From Fonsecaea monophora (lineage: Eukaryota > Ascomycota > Eurotiomycetes > Chaetothyriales > Herpotrichiellaceae): DNA of 64,000 nucleotides. The notes beneath the pieces were generated by a model, which saw only the letters and a list, made by a program, of their open reading frames with translations, was not told the origin of the DNA and searched no databases. Below are positions 40,102 through 50,916 of this stretch, in pieces. The DNA lies in assembly GCF_001642475.1 (NCBI RefSeq), contig NW_019173947.1, positions 337,292 to 401,291 on the forward strand, given 5' to 3'. The position numbers and the translations under genes were made by a program. Numbering within the stretch: position 1 is the first letter of the stretch; each line of letters opens with the position of its first letter.

Positions 40102-41277
40102 ATGCCACCATCGACGACGACGACGACGACGCATCCACGCACAAACTGGAAAATCCCACCCGTCTTCTACGTCGGCGGAGAGTACATCCGGGACAAAGAC
40201 GGGACGCACATGAGCGGCCAGATGTGTGTGCGATACTACGGCCCCGCCGCCGCCGCCGCCGCCGCCGCCGCCGACGACAACACGCAGAAAGACCGGCCGG
40301 CGGTGATATTCCTCCACGGCGCCGCGCAGACGGGGACGCACTTTGAAGTCACTCCCGACGGGCGGCCGGGGCTAGCACTGTTGCAGGCACAGGCTCAAGC
40401 GCAGGGAAAAGGAGGATGGGACTGTTACGTGGTCGACCTCGTGGGTGTGGGCCGGTCGCGGTACCACTGCGGCGACATGGGCGCGCTGAAGCACTACACG
40501 GCCGAAGAGCTGCAGGTGGCCTTCACGGCACCGGACCCTCAATCGTGGCCGACGGCGAAGCTGCACACGCAGTGGCCCGGTAGGGGAGTCATGGGCGACC
40601 CGATCTTCGACGCCTTCTACGCCAGCCAGGTCGGACATGTGCCGGAGTATAAGGTAATGGAGAAGCTGGTGCGTAGAGCTGCGCGGCCTCTCCTCGCCAG
40701 AACTGGTCCGGCGTACCTGGTGACGCATTCCCAGTCGGGGCCCTTGGGGTGGCATATCGCCGACGCGTGTCCGGACCTGGTCTGGGGCATCGTGGCGCTG
40801 GAGCCTCACGGCCCACCGTTCGAGTGTCCGGACGTGGCGCCGTTCAACAGACGTCCTGCCATGGTCGGCACGCTGCTGCATCCGTTCGGCATCACCTCGA
40901 CGCCCATGCGCTTCTCGCCCGAACTAGACGCCGACGCAACGCAGCTCCCCTACCTCCGACAGACCGACCTGGAGGCACCGACTCACGAGACCCTGGCGCG
41001 GGGATGTCGACAGACACGACCCCCAAGACAGCTCGTCAACCTCGCCTCGATCCCCGTGCTGCTGCTCACTGCAGAGGCCTCGTACCACGCAAGCTATGAC
41101 CACTTGACGGCCGACTTCCTCCGCGACGCGGGCGTCCCGGTCGATCACGTCTATCTCGCCGATCAGGGCATTCGCGGGAATGGTCACTTGATGGCCATTG
41201 AAGAAAACAATCAAGAGATTCAGGAGTTCATCAATCGGTGGCTGATGAAAACAGAAGAAGCTCGTTCAAGATCTTGA
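40102..41277 (+). CDS. Alpha/beta-hydrolase fold protein
   Basis: Single exon, 391 aa. The oxyanion-hole strand is AVIFLHGAAQTGTHFE. CYVVDLVGVGRSR follows, and the nucleophile elbow is VTHSQSGPLGW (Ser in H-S-Q-S-G). Late in the protein, LTAEASYHASYDHL and GIRGNGHLMAIEENN supply a likely acid and the catalytic His. The substrate is not known; lipase, esterase and lactonase are all possible. No signal peptide is seen. The N-terminus has a Thr run encoded by (ACG)n, and a nine-residue Ala run is encoded by (GCC)9, both probably length-variable. I use the ATG at 40102, as earlier frame-open sequence has no ATG. Confidence 0.85.
   Translation: MPPSTTTTTTHPRTNWKIPPVFYVGGEYIRDKDGTHMSGQMCVRYYGPAAAAAAAAADDNTQKDRPAVIFLHGAAQTGTHFEVTPDGRPGLALLQAQAQAQGKGGWDCYVVDLVGVGRSRYHCGDMGALKHYTAEELQVAFTAPDPQSWPTAKLHTQWPGRGVMGDPIFDAFYASQVGHVPEYKVMEKLVRRAARPLLARTGPAYLVTHSQSGPLGWHIADACPDLVWGIVALEPHGPPFECPDVAPFNRRPAMVGTLLHPFGITSTPMRFSPELDADATQLPYLRQTDLEAPTHETLARGCRQTRPPRQLVNLASIPVLLLTAEASYHASYDHLTADFLRDAGVPVDHVYLADQGIRGNGHLMAIEENNQEIQEFINRWLMKTEEARSRS
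40245..40272 (+). repeat. (GCC)9 in-frame Ala repeat
   Basis: A trinucleotide run coding for polyalanine in a loop before the first core strand of the alpha/beta hydrolase. Slippage would change loop length but not the frame. Confidence 0.9.
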
Positions 41278-41485
41278 GAGTGGCACATATCCTTTGGCGA
41301 GTGGTGGCGGTAGTTCGTTTCCGTGTTCACAGGAGGGCACATTAATGATGTGCTGGTAAACTGTGTCCCGAGATATGCTCGAATCAACCATATTGCTGTT
41401 TGTGTAAGACCCAAACGAAGCATTGGTAACCATCGGATAGCTGTCCGGTATAAATCGTGTTCCTCCAGGACTAGAAAGCCAACCC

Positions 41486-43249
41486 TCATGTTGCTGTAAT
41501 TGTGCTCTCCATCCCCCACAGGACCATCATCCTGCGTGCCTCGTTCTTTTGCGCTGCGTTCGCGCCGAGCCATGCCACGATCTTCACAGAAAAGCCCGTC
41601 CGCAACGCATCGCCGCAGTAAGGATGGCGCCAGTTCTGGTACCAGGCGGCCATCAAGACCGAAGACGAGTGGCGCTCGATCTCGGCACGGTAGCGCGGAA
41701 GCGGTGACGGCAGCACTCCCTCAGGAGAGGGTGGCTTGCATTTCTCGAGAGACGCAAGCACAGAGTAGACGATGACCATCAAAGAGTCGTACAGCGAGAC
41801 GGTCTTGGCGGTCAGGGTGTCGGGGAATACACATTGTCCAGCGGGCGACGACGGCGTTAGAGGGCATTGGGCAGCTTGAATAAGGTCGGTGGTAGTAGAT
41901 TGACCGACGACAACCTTGGTATCTTGAGCGAAATGCCACCACCAGTTCTGCAGGCGCTGGAGGACAACGAGGGTCTCCCTCTCCAGCGTCTTCCGGTCCG
42001 AGTTGTCGAGAGTGGCTATCTTGTCTATAGAGTCCCGGAAGTCGCCTCCAGGCACGAGAGTGAGCAGCAGGTGGTGAGGAATGGCGAGGAGGATGTCAAT
42101 CAGAAATTCGTACTCGATCTTGGTGCTGTCTCTAAAGGGGGCTTCACACCATTCTTGGGATGCGAAGCTGGAAGGGTCGTTCTTGAGAAGAGCCTTAAAA
42201 GCCTGTGAGGTCCGTTAGGGATGACAATCTCGTAGATGACAAGCACCCTCTACTGGCTCTGTGTGGGGGGCATACGTACCGCGTACGTGCGAAGAGATCT
42301 GAACATGGCGTGATCCTGGCCAACACGGTAATGATCTGGGCCTAGGGCCTCCACGGTGGTGACTGCGGCGGCAATATGATGAGCCCAAGCGTCAGGAGAG
42401 GTTCGCTTCATCGTCTCAAAGTAGAGAAACATCATGGGTACTGATATCTCGGGGCTGCTAGGCGTTGACCCGTGCGTGAGTGAATTGACGTCGGTGTTGC
42501 TTCCCTGTATAAACCCACGGTGGCTCGCGAGGCCAGCAAGATACCACCGCACGGCCTCGACCTCGGCGCTCTTGTTGTGCTGAACAACTGCAAAGTAGAT
42601 CAAGCTGGCGGCACGGATGGAGAACCTTACAGAGGGTGTCTGATTGTCGGTTAAGAGACTGGGAAGGGCAAATACCCATGATCGTGGTCGAACCGGATTC
42701 ATTCCCAGCCTCGAACTGGTGCTTGATTCGACGAACTTCTCCACAAAACACTGTTCAAAGAAGTTGCTGTGGTCCAGGACATCCATGATGATCAAGGAAA
42801 GGTTAGTCTGATCGGGCAACGAGCTCTCCTGCGCGGGTGCATGTGGCTCCCAAGGTGATGAGGATGCATCCAAACTCATTGTGAGATCATCTTCTGTTAG
42901 GCTCGCATCACTGGCATCCGGCAATATGGTCGTGGTATCGTCATCCGTAGAGGCACGAAGTATAGCCGGACATTCATCTGTGCTTCGAGATGTTGCTCGT
43001 CGTTTCTTGCGTGGACGACTGACTTTGGCCGACATGTCGAGGATGATGGGCCCTTGACGGGGACCCGAGCAAGGAAGTCCAAAGCGAGCACATTGTCTGC
43101 AGTACTCTGGTCTGCCGTCACACTGACAAACGCATAACCTATCAATGGAATATTCGCAGATGTAGACTGGAGCACTGACTGACCTTTACATGGCGCTGTA
43201 TGCACTGTGCACAACCCCTACTCCGGGAAGTCCGTGGGAGCGTAGGCAT
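41486..43249 (-). CDS. Zn2Cys6 transcription factor (DUF3468-type)
   Basis: Three exons: 43249-43184, 43122-42280 and 42202-41486, giving 541 aa. Exon 1 encodes 22 residues ending RGCAQCIQRHVK. Intron 1 (61 bp) is placed exactly before the third zinc cysteine, and exon 2 begins CDGRPEYCRQCARFGLPC. Cysteines fall at 13, 16, 23, 30, 33 and 40. A basic KVSRPRKKRR patch follows, then the fungal DUF3468-like regulatory region (FFEQCFVEKFVESSTSSRLG and following). It lies in tandem with the factor-like gene starting at 46217, about 1.1 kb away. Targets are unknown; the hydrolase at 40102 is the nearest non-regulator. Confidence 0.87.
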
Positions 43250-44372
43250 GGTAACTCTTCAGCTGCCGTCTAGGTTGAAAGACTGATATGTGAAAGACCG
43301 AGTATAGAAAGAGGAAAGGCAGGCCGGGAAGACCGAGTCTGATCTCGTAGGATGATGGCGTGGAGAGACGTGGAGGAGCTTGGGAGCCTGGCACTCCAGC
43401 TAAACCCAGGACCACGGAGAGTAGCAGAATAGCCAGTCCGAGGTACTGAGTGCCTGGTTAATTGCTAGTTAATGCTAACCAAGTAGCGGGCGCGGGAGGT
43501 CGCTGTGGGTGGCCACCTGTCGGGGGCACTGCAGGTATAGCCACAATCAGCGCGGAACCACGGAGCCTGACTAGGCCTAGCGAGGGCTGGAAGGCCTCGA
43601 ATGCACAGGGTTTATGCATCCCTAATTGCCAGGTGTATCTCATACAAGTATTCATCCGCTGGTTTGTCCAAAATCCCTCATTATACTTGCTCTGTAGCCG
43701 CTCAAATACGAACTCCGGGGTATAAATCTTTAGCTGTAAAGCAACACTTTCGAATCTTTTGACCACGGGAATAATTCACGCCTGGGTGATTCAACACGGT
43801 CGAGCCATGATGAAACCATTCATCTGGAGAATGGTTCGATGCTCGTTCACGTCAGGAAGAGTGTTGAGACGCACTGCGACAGCATCCCGAGTTGGTCACA
43901 CCACGCAGTCCATCACCTAAAGACACCAATTATCTCTCCAGTGTGCCAATATTTCTGGGAGCCACTGCAATGCCCTATTGCTCATTCTCAACACCCAGTT
44001 GTCCTAGCCATGACACGCCAGAAGCTATGCACATATGTGTCGGGTCCACGATGTTGCCGACGTGCATTTGGTCGTTTCAACCTCTGTTAATACGCATGAG
44101 AATTGCCCATTCCGCCGTGAGGAGATGGCGCTTTATAACGGCCAGGGCTCCTGTTGAACTTCGCGATCAGGGCTGATTATGCGTGCTGTGAACCAATGAT
44201 GGCAAGCCTCTCTTTTGTTTGTGATCTGGCTTTCCAAAGCTTACCGTGATTGAGGTATGATCATGCCGCGCTGCTGGCAATGATGACGACGACAACGATT
44301 ACTTTGAAAAGCAAGCCCGGACCGATCATAACAGCCCCGACCCGACGAGGGAAGCCGGAAGCTAAGACCAGG
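43250..44372. other. Intergenic between two regulators; possible decayed coding fragment
   Basis: A 1123-bp spacer. On the minus strand a stretch ending near 43458 reads FESVALQLKIYTPEFVFERL and then WTNQRMNTCMRYTWQL, which looks more protein-like than noise, but I recognise no family. The rest has no support. Confidence 0.4.
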
Positions 44373-46217
44373 CTATCTGTCTGGAGGTCGATGGGAGGTC
44401 AACGTCTGTTGTATACCTGGTGGTGGTGTCGGAAAAGAAGCTATGCCCATTGCTTCTCGGTGCACAGTCTGCCCCAACTCGTCACACATGTGGTCCCACC
44501 AAACAAAATTGTGCAGCTGCATCTTGACAATTTCCCACGTCCAGCAATGTATAGAGAGGAGCCTTTTCAACATGTCAAGAACGGAATCCTTGAGCGGCAG
44601 ATTCATTACTGCGATTGCACCTATGGTGGTGGCCCACAGTTGAAATGAATCGAACCCTTGAGAAACCGCTTCAAAGGTCTCGCAAGCACGCAGAGACTCA
44701 TAGAGCTCTGTGACCAGTCGTAGCCGAACGCCGGTGTTCGTGGGGATAGGAAAAATGACCATGTCGCTGAAACAGAGCAGAGCCGCCCTCGTGGTCTCGA
44801 AAATGGCTTCTTCCAGACTGGCAGGATGAACATGACGTTGGATGCGGCAAAGCGCATGCTGAATGGCGTTTCGGGCATTGATTAAATCATGCATCGCAGG
44901 CTCGGGGACTGCCTTGCGTATCAGCCGGTCCAGAGCAATCACAAGTTCACAGACCATGTTCAAGGTGGGACGGATGTCTAGAAGAATGTTTTTGTCGAAG
45001 CCAGAGCCGAGATCTTTGAGAAGCATAGCAGAAATCGGGTCGATGATGAGACCTCCAATTTCGTAGGTCAGCAATGGTTGTCGCGGATGTCTCCAGTCAT
45101 ATTTCGGCCGTTGCCCTGTCAAGGTCGATACGGTGAGATCGAAGCTTGCACACAATTCATCAGCACGGCAATTCTCCTGCATGATCAACTCCGGAAGTCA
45201 TGCTTACAATTCTGCCAACGTCGCGAGCGCAGGGGTTTGGACACCAGTCAACCCACCTTTCAGATCGATGATGTCAAAGAAAGCCTTGATATAACCAGGG
45301 TCGAGTGACTGAGTACTGTAGAAATGAAGATTCTGCGCCCTGGCCAATGGGGACTTTGATATCGAGCTTGCGGGCGGAACTCTCGAATGTGCCACCGAAC
45401 CTCTGGCCACAGCGACCATTGCCATGAGAAGGTCATCCGACGGTACAGCCCCCTGCAATTGATCAAGTTCCTCGTTGATCAACTGGATAGCCTTCGTTCG
45501 ATTTGTGTTGACCAAGGCAGCACACGCTCGGGCAACTTGACGGTCTTGGGTGCTTCTCTGGAGAAACATGGCGGCCGAAGCCACAAGGCCATGGAATGCA
45601 TGAGGATGCATCGCAGCTCCTCGGCGCAGGATGAGGGAATATGACTGATCGGTTGGGGCACTATTGACATTTGCAGGCCAGTACACGTCAAAGGCGTAGT
45701 CGAGAGTGTGTCTTAATGCGCGCGGCAAGTCTTTTGCACCCATCAGGTTGAATGGGTCTGTCCTCGTCTGGTCAAGCCGGCGATCCAGAATTGCGGCGCT
45801 GCTCGCTGGAGAGGGATTTCTGTGGATGATAGTGAGGTCACGGTCGATGGCATTGGGGGACCGTATGGGAGGATGCTGGGTCTGTCGCTCTTGTTGCTGT
45901 GTTGAGCTCTCAGTCCGACGTCTCCCAGCGTCCTCGTCCCCCTTCTCCTGAACGAAACTGAACTCCGCCGGCGGAGACAGGTACACATTCTCGCTCTCAG
46001 ACACAGAACCACGCTTTCCAGTCGGAGTAGACTCTTGACCCCGTTGCTGCCGTTCACGTCGGCGCTGGTGAGCCACTCGTGCCGCATGTGCACGTCTTGC
46101 CGCAGTCTCACTACGCTTGGTTTTGACTGACCGCAGCGCATCATTGTCAACAAACCTGAAGTCGGGGGCAGGTGCAGGTTCAGCTGGATGCGGTGAAGTG
46201 GCTGCTAGTCTTTCCAT
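44373..46217 (-). CDS. Fungal transcription-factor-like protein without a zinc cluster
   Basis: Two exons, 46217-45208 and 45144-44373 (63-bp intron), giving 593 aa. The N-terminus has FRFVDNDALRSVKTKRSETA and a basic stretch RRAHAARVAHQRRRERQQ. This pattern is known from ascomycete regulators of the DUF3468 class that lack an obvious Zn2Cys6 motif. The body matches that class: ALRHTLDYAFDVYWPANV, FHGLVASAAMFLQR, then FDIIDLKGGLTGVQTPALAT just before the intron. Joining at the AG ending 45145 restores the frame (LAEFFDLTVSTLTGQRPK). A 30-bp intron is too short and out of frame. A further upstream exon with a zinc cluster cannot be excluded; I see none. Confidence 0.75.
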
Positions 46218-49200
46218 CCCCACTAGGAGTCGGGCAGACCCGGATGGCACATGCGAGCAGACGAAAGCAGAGCGCTTCGACGCAGAAGATGAGTATCTGA
46301 GAAACAGCAGCCTAGCACGGCGGTAGAGTCTGATCTCTCATCAAAGTATCAAAGATAATAGCCTCACAGTGTCGACAGGTCGCAAAAAGATCAAGCCGGT
46401 TTACCGGTCACCCGTACTCGGTAGGCATCTGCTGGTTGAATCCTGAACCTCCACCGACCAAAAATGTAATGACTAAGCCTCTCCCCGCTCGTAACGGTCT
46501 CGAGTGAGCCACCACGATTGAATTTTGGGAGGGGTTTCCTGCAGGGTTCATGTCCAATTCGCCAGTTGGGCGGGTGGAACGTTGGCGACCAAGGTAGTAC
46601 TGCATGTGGTTGTCACCAATTGCAGCCACCGTACATCTGTGTCAATAAAGCCCGCACCGCTTCTGGCTTATACTTCTGTATTGACCTTATCAGGCGGTTC
46701 GCGTGGAAATTGCTGTTGTGACCCTTTTCGTGGCGGGTATAGGGTATCCGTTGACGAGCGCCATCTCCCCACCAAGAAGTCAGGGGGGAACCTCCCTCCC
46801 CTACTGGGGCTAATGCCTCGAAATGAAAATAGACGACGTTTCACACCTACCTGATTCAGAAAGGGTCCTCGCAGAAGGTATAGTTAGTAAACAAGCGGTA
46901 TACAAATGGAACGGCCTTTTAGTGTTCATGGATTTGTGGAAGTCTCTCACAGTGAGTTTGAGCGTGAGTGAGAGATTTCTGCGCTTCAAGGGAAAACTTT
47001 TTCCGAAGCTGGATCTGAACCATGCAGTAGTAGTGACAGGATGTCAAGCTGTCATACTCCGTCGAGTCTCCTAAAGGGCCCGATCGTAGATCTGGCTCGG
47101 AACTCCACCGCCTCAAAACCCTTTTGAGGCACTGACGCGGCTCCCTGGTGTCAACCTGGGCAATTTTCACATTTGCGGAGATGCAGTGATTACTTAGGAG
47201 GACTCGTCTGATCGGTTCGAGGACGAGTCACGGTATCCCGAGGCGAACCATCCAGGAGGGGGAAAGGGCAAGGCAGGTGAGATGAAGACAAAGAGACCAA
47301 ATTAGGCAAGTCAACCAGCCAATCACATGCTGGGCCTTCCTAAGCACCAAGTGTCTCTACTCTCGTCGGTATATATCAATCTGACACTTCCCTCTTTGGC
47401 CATTACCATTTCTCCTTCACTTCGAGAACTGCCCCTTCAATGTTGAGAAGTGCCAGCTGTTCAATGAGACGGCGGACTTCTCTCAGCAACATCCACCTAC
47501 CACCGCCAGCATTCTGGAAACCAATTCTCCCTTAGCATATCTCGTGCTCCATTGCAGATGCTGTTATCTATGTTAGCAAAGACGACAAAGCTTGATGTTT
47601 CTGCTGGGGTAATTGTCAACAATGGCTTGGTGGGGATAGAGCCTGATATCATTTCTGGGCAAGGGGATTGTTAGACGACCGTCGACGACAAGTTCCGCCT
47701 TACATATCCATGAAAAACACCCGCTTCTATGCCTCGGTGCGAAAGCAGCATTGTCATCCGACATTTTCCAGACTTTCTTTTGTTGGCCATCGTCGTGCAA
47801 GGGGGTTTTGTTGGTCTCCTGTTTGCTCTGGTTCCTCGTGGTTGGACACAAAAGAGGCACTTGCACCCTCTCAACAATTTCAAAGTCAGTAAGTAGAGTG
47901 GCTATTGTCCATCACCATATTCTCTTATGCGCCAGTTGCGAGCGGAGCCATCGACACTTTGCCGACTGCTTAATCCACTTCAAGATCATGTTGCCTACTC
48001 AGAGAATGAATTAGCCAGCGATGAAAGCCACGTGTGATCTCTGGGAGATTTGCGGATGTATTGGGCAATAACCACCTACTCAGTGTTGCGAGGTCTTCGT
48101 GTCTGAGGGTAGGTCAAGGTTTCTGATTGAAGATACGGAACTCAAGGCGACTAGGCCAGTGTGCTAGTCCCAGAGTACCACTCTGGCTGTATTTTGATGG
48201 ATCCGACATAATTGGTCAACGCGCGGGTTTGACCTGACTCTATCGTAAATCTATGTGCGGATCGAGGCTGTCTATATTATGTACGAGTATGTCAATGGTG
48301 CTTGTGCAAGGATCACTTCAGCAGTTTCACAGGCATACATACTCTTCGAAATGGCACTTCAATGCCTCTGAGATCTCTGAGTGGTCCTGCAACTTCGCTA
48401 TTGCCGAGACTCTATGGCTCCTTGAACCTCACCTCAGTATCTCCCCATGCCGCTCCGTCAATTAGCAGAGGCATGGGCGGAGCGGAACGATCAGAAGAGC
48501 AAAAGATCTACGAGGCTTTTATGTCTTGGCAAAAGGCTTGGCAATTAATAAACTGCACACCATGCCTTCCCCTCGGCTTCTCTCTCGTCCTCCTCTCAAC
48601 TGCCTCAATGACTGACCATCTTCTAGCCTACCTCTTATAAAACAAGATCTTCTCTGTCTTGCCCAAATCTTGCTCCTTGCAACGTGGCCGGCACTCTGAC
48701 TGAGATCCTGCATCCTTTGTGGTGGACCTGCCAATGAGACGCATCAGCCACCAGCATGAAATGTCAGCAAACCATCTAGCCCTGTGATAGGCCGTCGCGA
48801 GACTGCAGGCGTGCGGAGAGATTCTGTTCTTGTTTACATTGCGCGAGCTCAAGATTATGAAGCTGGCAATGACGCTGCCTTGTACAGCCCATCGCCACTG
48901 ATCGCTACCCAAAGCAATACGGCACCCCTTTGGACACAGATTTATCGATCTTGAGTTGGTAATCAACCAGATGTGATTCGTCTCGCCGTCCTGGCCGGAC
49001 AAGGATGAAATCTACTAATGTCCCTTTTTGATAGCGTTGCACGAGCTGAAATTGGACAACGCATGTTGTGAGTATGCACTGCTTTCCGTCGTCGAAGAAC
49101 TCTCGAGGTATCCTAATGGCCCCTTCGTGAACACCAAATCCTTCGGACCTTGCATGCTCTAGTTTGTCTTATTCAGTTTCCCAATATGGGAGCAGAGCTA

Positions 49201-49343
49201 CCTCCCAATGCCCTCGGCTTCTCGACATTTAAATCGCGAGATCCCTTGAGAATCTCGTCTTTTCTCTTCTTCAGCCTCCAGCACAGTCTCTGAACACTCC
49301 AGCGAAATCTCTCCCGAGTAAACGTCTTTCAAGTCCCGTAAAA
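46218..49343. other. Gene-poor gap of 3.1 kb
   Basis: No protein is recognised. Open frames are short and without known motifs. A TATA-like run (TATATAT from 47370) followed by a pyrimidine-rich stretch and an ATG at 47440 could start a small transcript; its frame would give only 31 aa. TTTAAAT near 49220 probably belongs to the GPI-protein promoter. No terminal repeats or transposase were seen. Confidence 0.45.
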
Positions 49344-50462
49344 ATGCCATCGACTATCTCTGCCAAAGCCCTCTCTTTGCTGGCTGCGTTTGGTGTCGTG
49401 AACGCGCTGCGTCCCAATACTACCTCGATCTGCGACTACTATACTCCTCTCCTGCTTGGGAAGGAGAACACGCCCGCCAGTCAACAGCAACTCATGGCCC
49501 TGATTACCCATACCTTTATTCTGGGCAACTACACTACTCCTAACGTCGGCATCAAAGTGGACGGGATCGCAGGCCCCAAAACCTTCCAGGGTCACGACGT
49601 CAATCTTTTGCCATACTTCACGGGTGGCTACTATTCTACCAATGAGAACGGGAAGCCTGTCGCAAAGAACTGGCTTGACGACGGAGGAGCTGGAGCATTG
49701 CTTGCCAACAAGCCGGCAAACACAACGACCTCTAATCAATAGTATGCCCCGTATGTCCACTTGTTCCCCACATGTCGCTTACCTTGGACTTTGCAGCCAA
49801 CTCCTTACCCACGTATACCAGTACTTTGGTGATTTCTACGGGTGTTCTCAACAGGGAGGTTCTGAGTTCCCCCACTACCAGGGCGTCGCTAGCATGTGGG
49901 AGGTCCACAAGTAAGTTTTTTTGCGCACATACTCAGTAAAAGAGCACTGACGACCCCAAGATTCATGGACCCCAACCTCTGGGAATCGGGCTACTTCAAT
50001 GAACAGATTGTGCTTGCCGGAAAGTCAATCGGATTTGAAGAGCCAGACGTCAACTTTACTCGGGACGCTCTCGACCAGACGTTCACTTATCGCTGCATCC
50101 CTCCCGCTGCCGTCATTCCCCCCTCCGCGGGACCTCAGCTGCAGACCATCTGCAGTGATATCTACAGCTGTCCCCTTGCCGCAAATGCCAACTGCTCTGC
50201 CTACCCTGACGACGGCGTCGTCCCTTATCCCGGGATTGCAAACGTTACACTTCTGCAGGGAGTTCCCAAGGAAAATGACACACTTGGTTTGAGCAGCACG
50301 TCGGCCTCTTCATCTGCAGGCTCGTCAGCTACCGCTAGTGGGTCAGCAGCAACTCCCAGTACCTCTAGCAACAACGCAGCTGCTTACACTTTCGCCGCAG
50401 GGAACCCGCTGATGGTGGTTGGAAGCACGGTCGCCCTTTTTGGCATGGCTCTCTTCCTGTGA
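49344..50462 (+). CDS. GPI-anchored secreted protein of unknown function
   Basis: Three exons, 49344-49741, 49797-49910 and 49961-50462 (introns 55 and 50 bp), giving 337 aa. A signal peptide covers about residues 1-22 (KALSLLAAFGVVNA). The mature protein starts with NTTSICDYYTPLLLGKENTP, a motif found in a family of uncharacterised ascomycete secreted proteins, then GNYTTPNVGIKVDGIAG and VNLLPYFTGGYYSTNENG. At least five N-glycosylation sequons are visible. Near the C-terminus a Ser/Thr/Ala-rich stalk is followed by a hydrophobic tail (LMVVGSTVALFGMALFL), the usual GPI signal. It is expected at the cell wall or plasma membrane. The catalytic role is unknown. Confidence 0.85.
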
Positions 50463-50916
50463 GCAACGACGGCTGGAAAGACTGGTGATTCCCTTCATTG
50501 CGGAGACCATACTGGAGTGCAGAGAGATTTGACCGGGAAAGGAGGAGGCTGGTGTAAATAGAGAGAAGGAGGGAGAAAGTCTCGGTACGAACGCAATTAG
50601 ATTATGATGAAATCGGTCGGCCAACCGGGAGAACGGTTGCAGACTACACGTACCTGTTCTTTGTATTATTCGATTGAAGATATCCATATCCTGCCAGTCC
50701 TCAAACTGAATCGGCTCTGTGTTCTGCGTTTGTCCCTCTCCCAGATCACCTACTCGGAGTACCTGAAGTGGCGGCGATAACAAGTCTTGGCAAGTTTAAA
50801 ATCCGCCCGAAGAACCTCCATAATCCCTCCAGATTTTTGGAGATTTTCTCAGAAATTTAGTTCTACTGCAAGCTGCGATTGTTTGGTCGGTGACCAGCAG
50901 TGAAGCCATTATTTTA
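50463..50916. other. Promoter region of MAK21
   Basis: A 454-bp spacer. AT-rich stretches near 50835-50865 precede the MAK21 start. No gene is seen. Confidence 0.55.

Noticed and set aside
45158..45207. Shorter intron choices in the second DUF3468-type gene
   Set aside because: Acceptors inside the 63-bp intron give introns of about 20-40 bp and break the frame; only the AG ending at 45145 keeps it.
47573..47866. 97-aa minus-strand frame in the gap
   Set aside because: No domain, no start context or splice partners; indistinguishable from chance.
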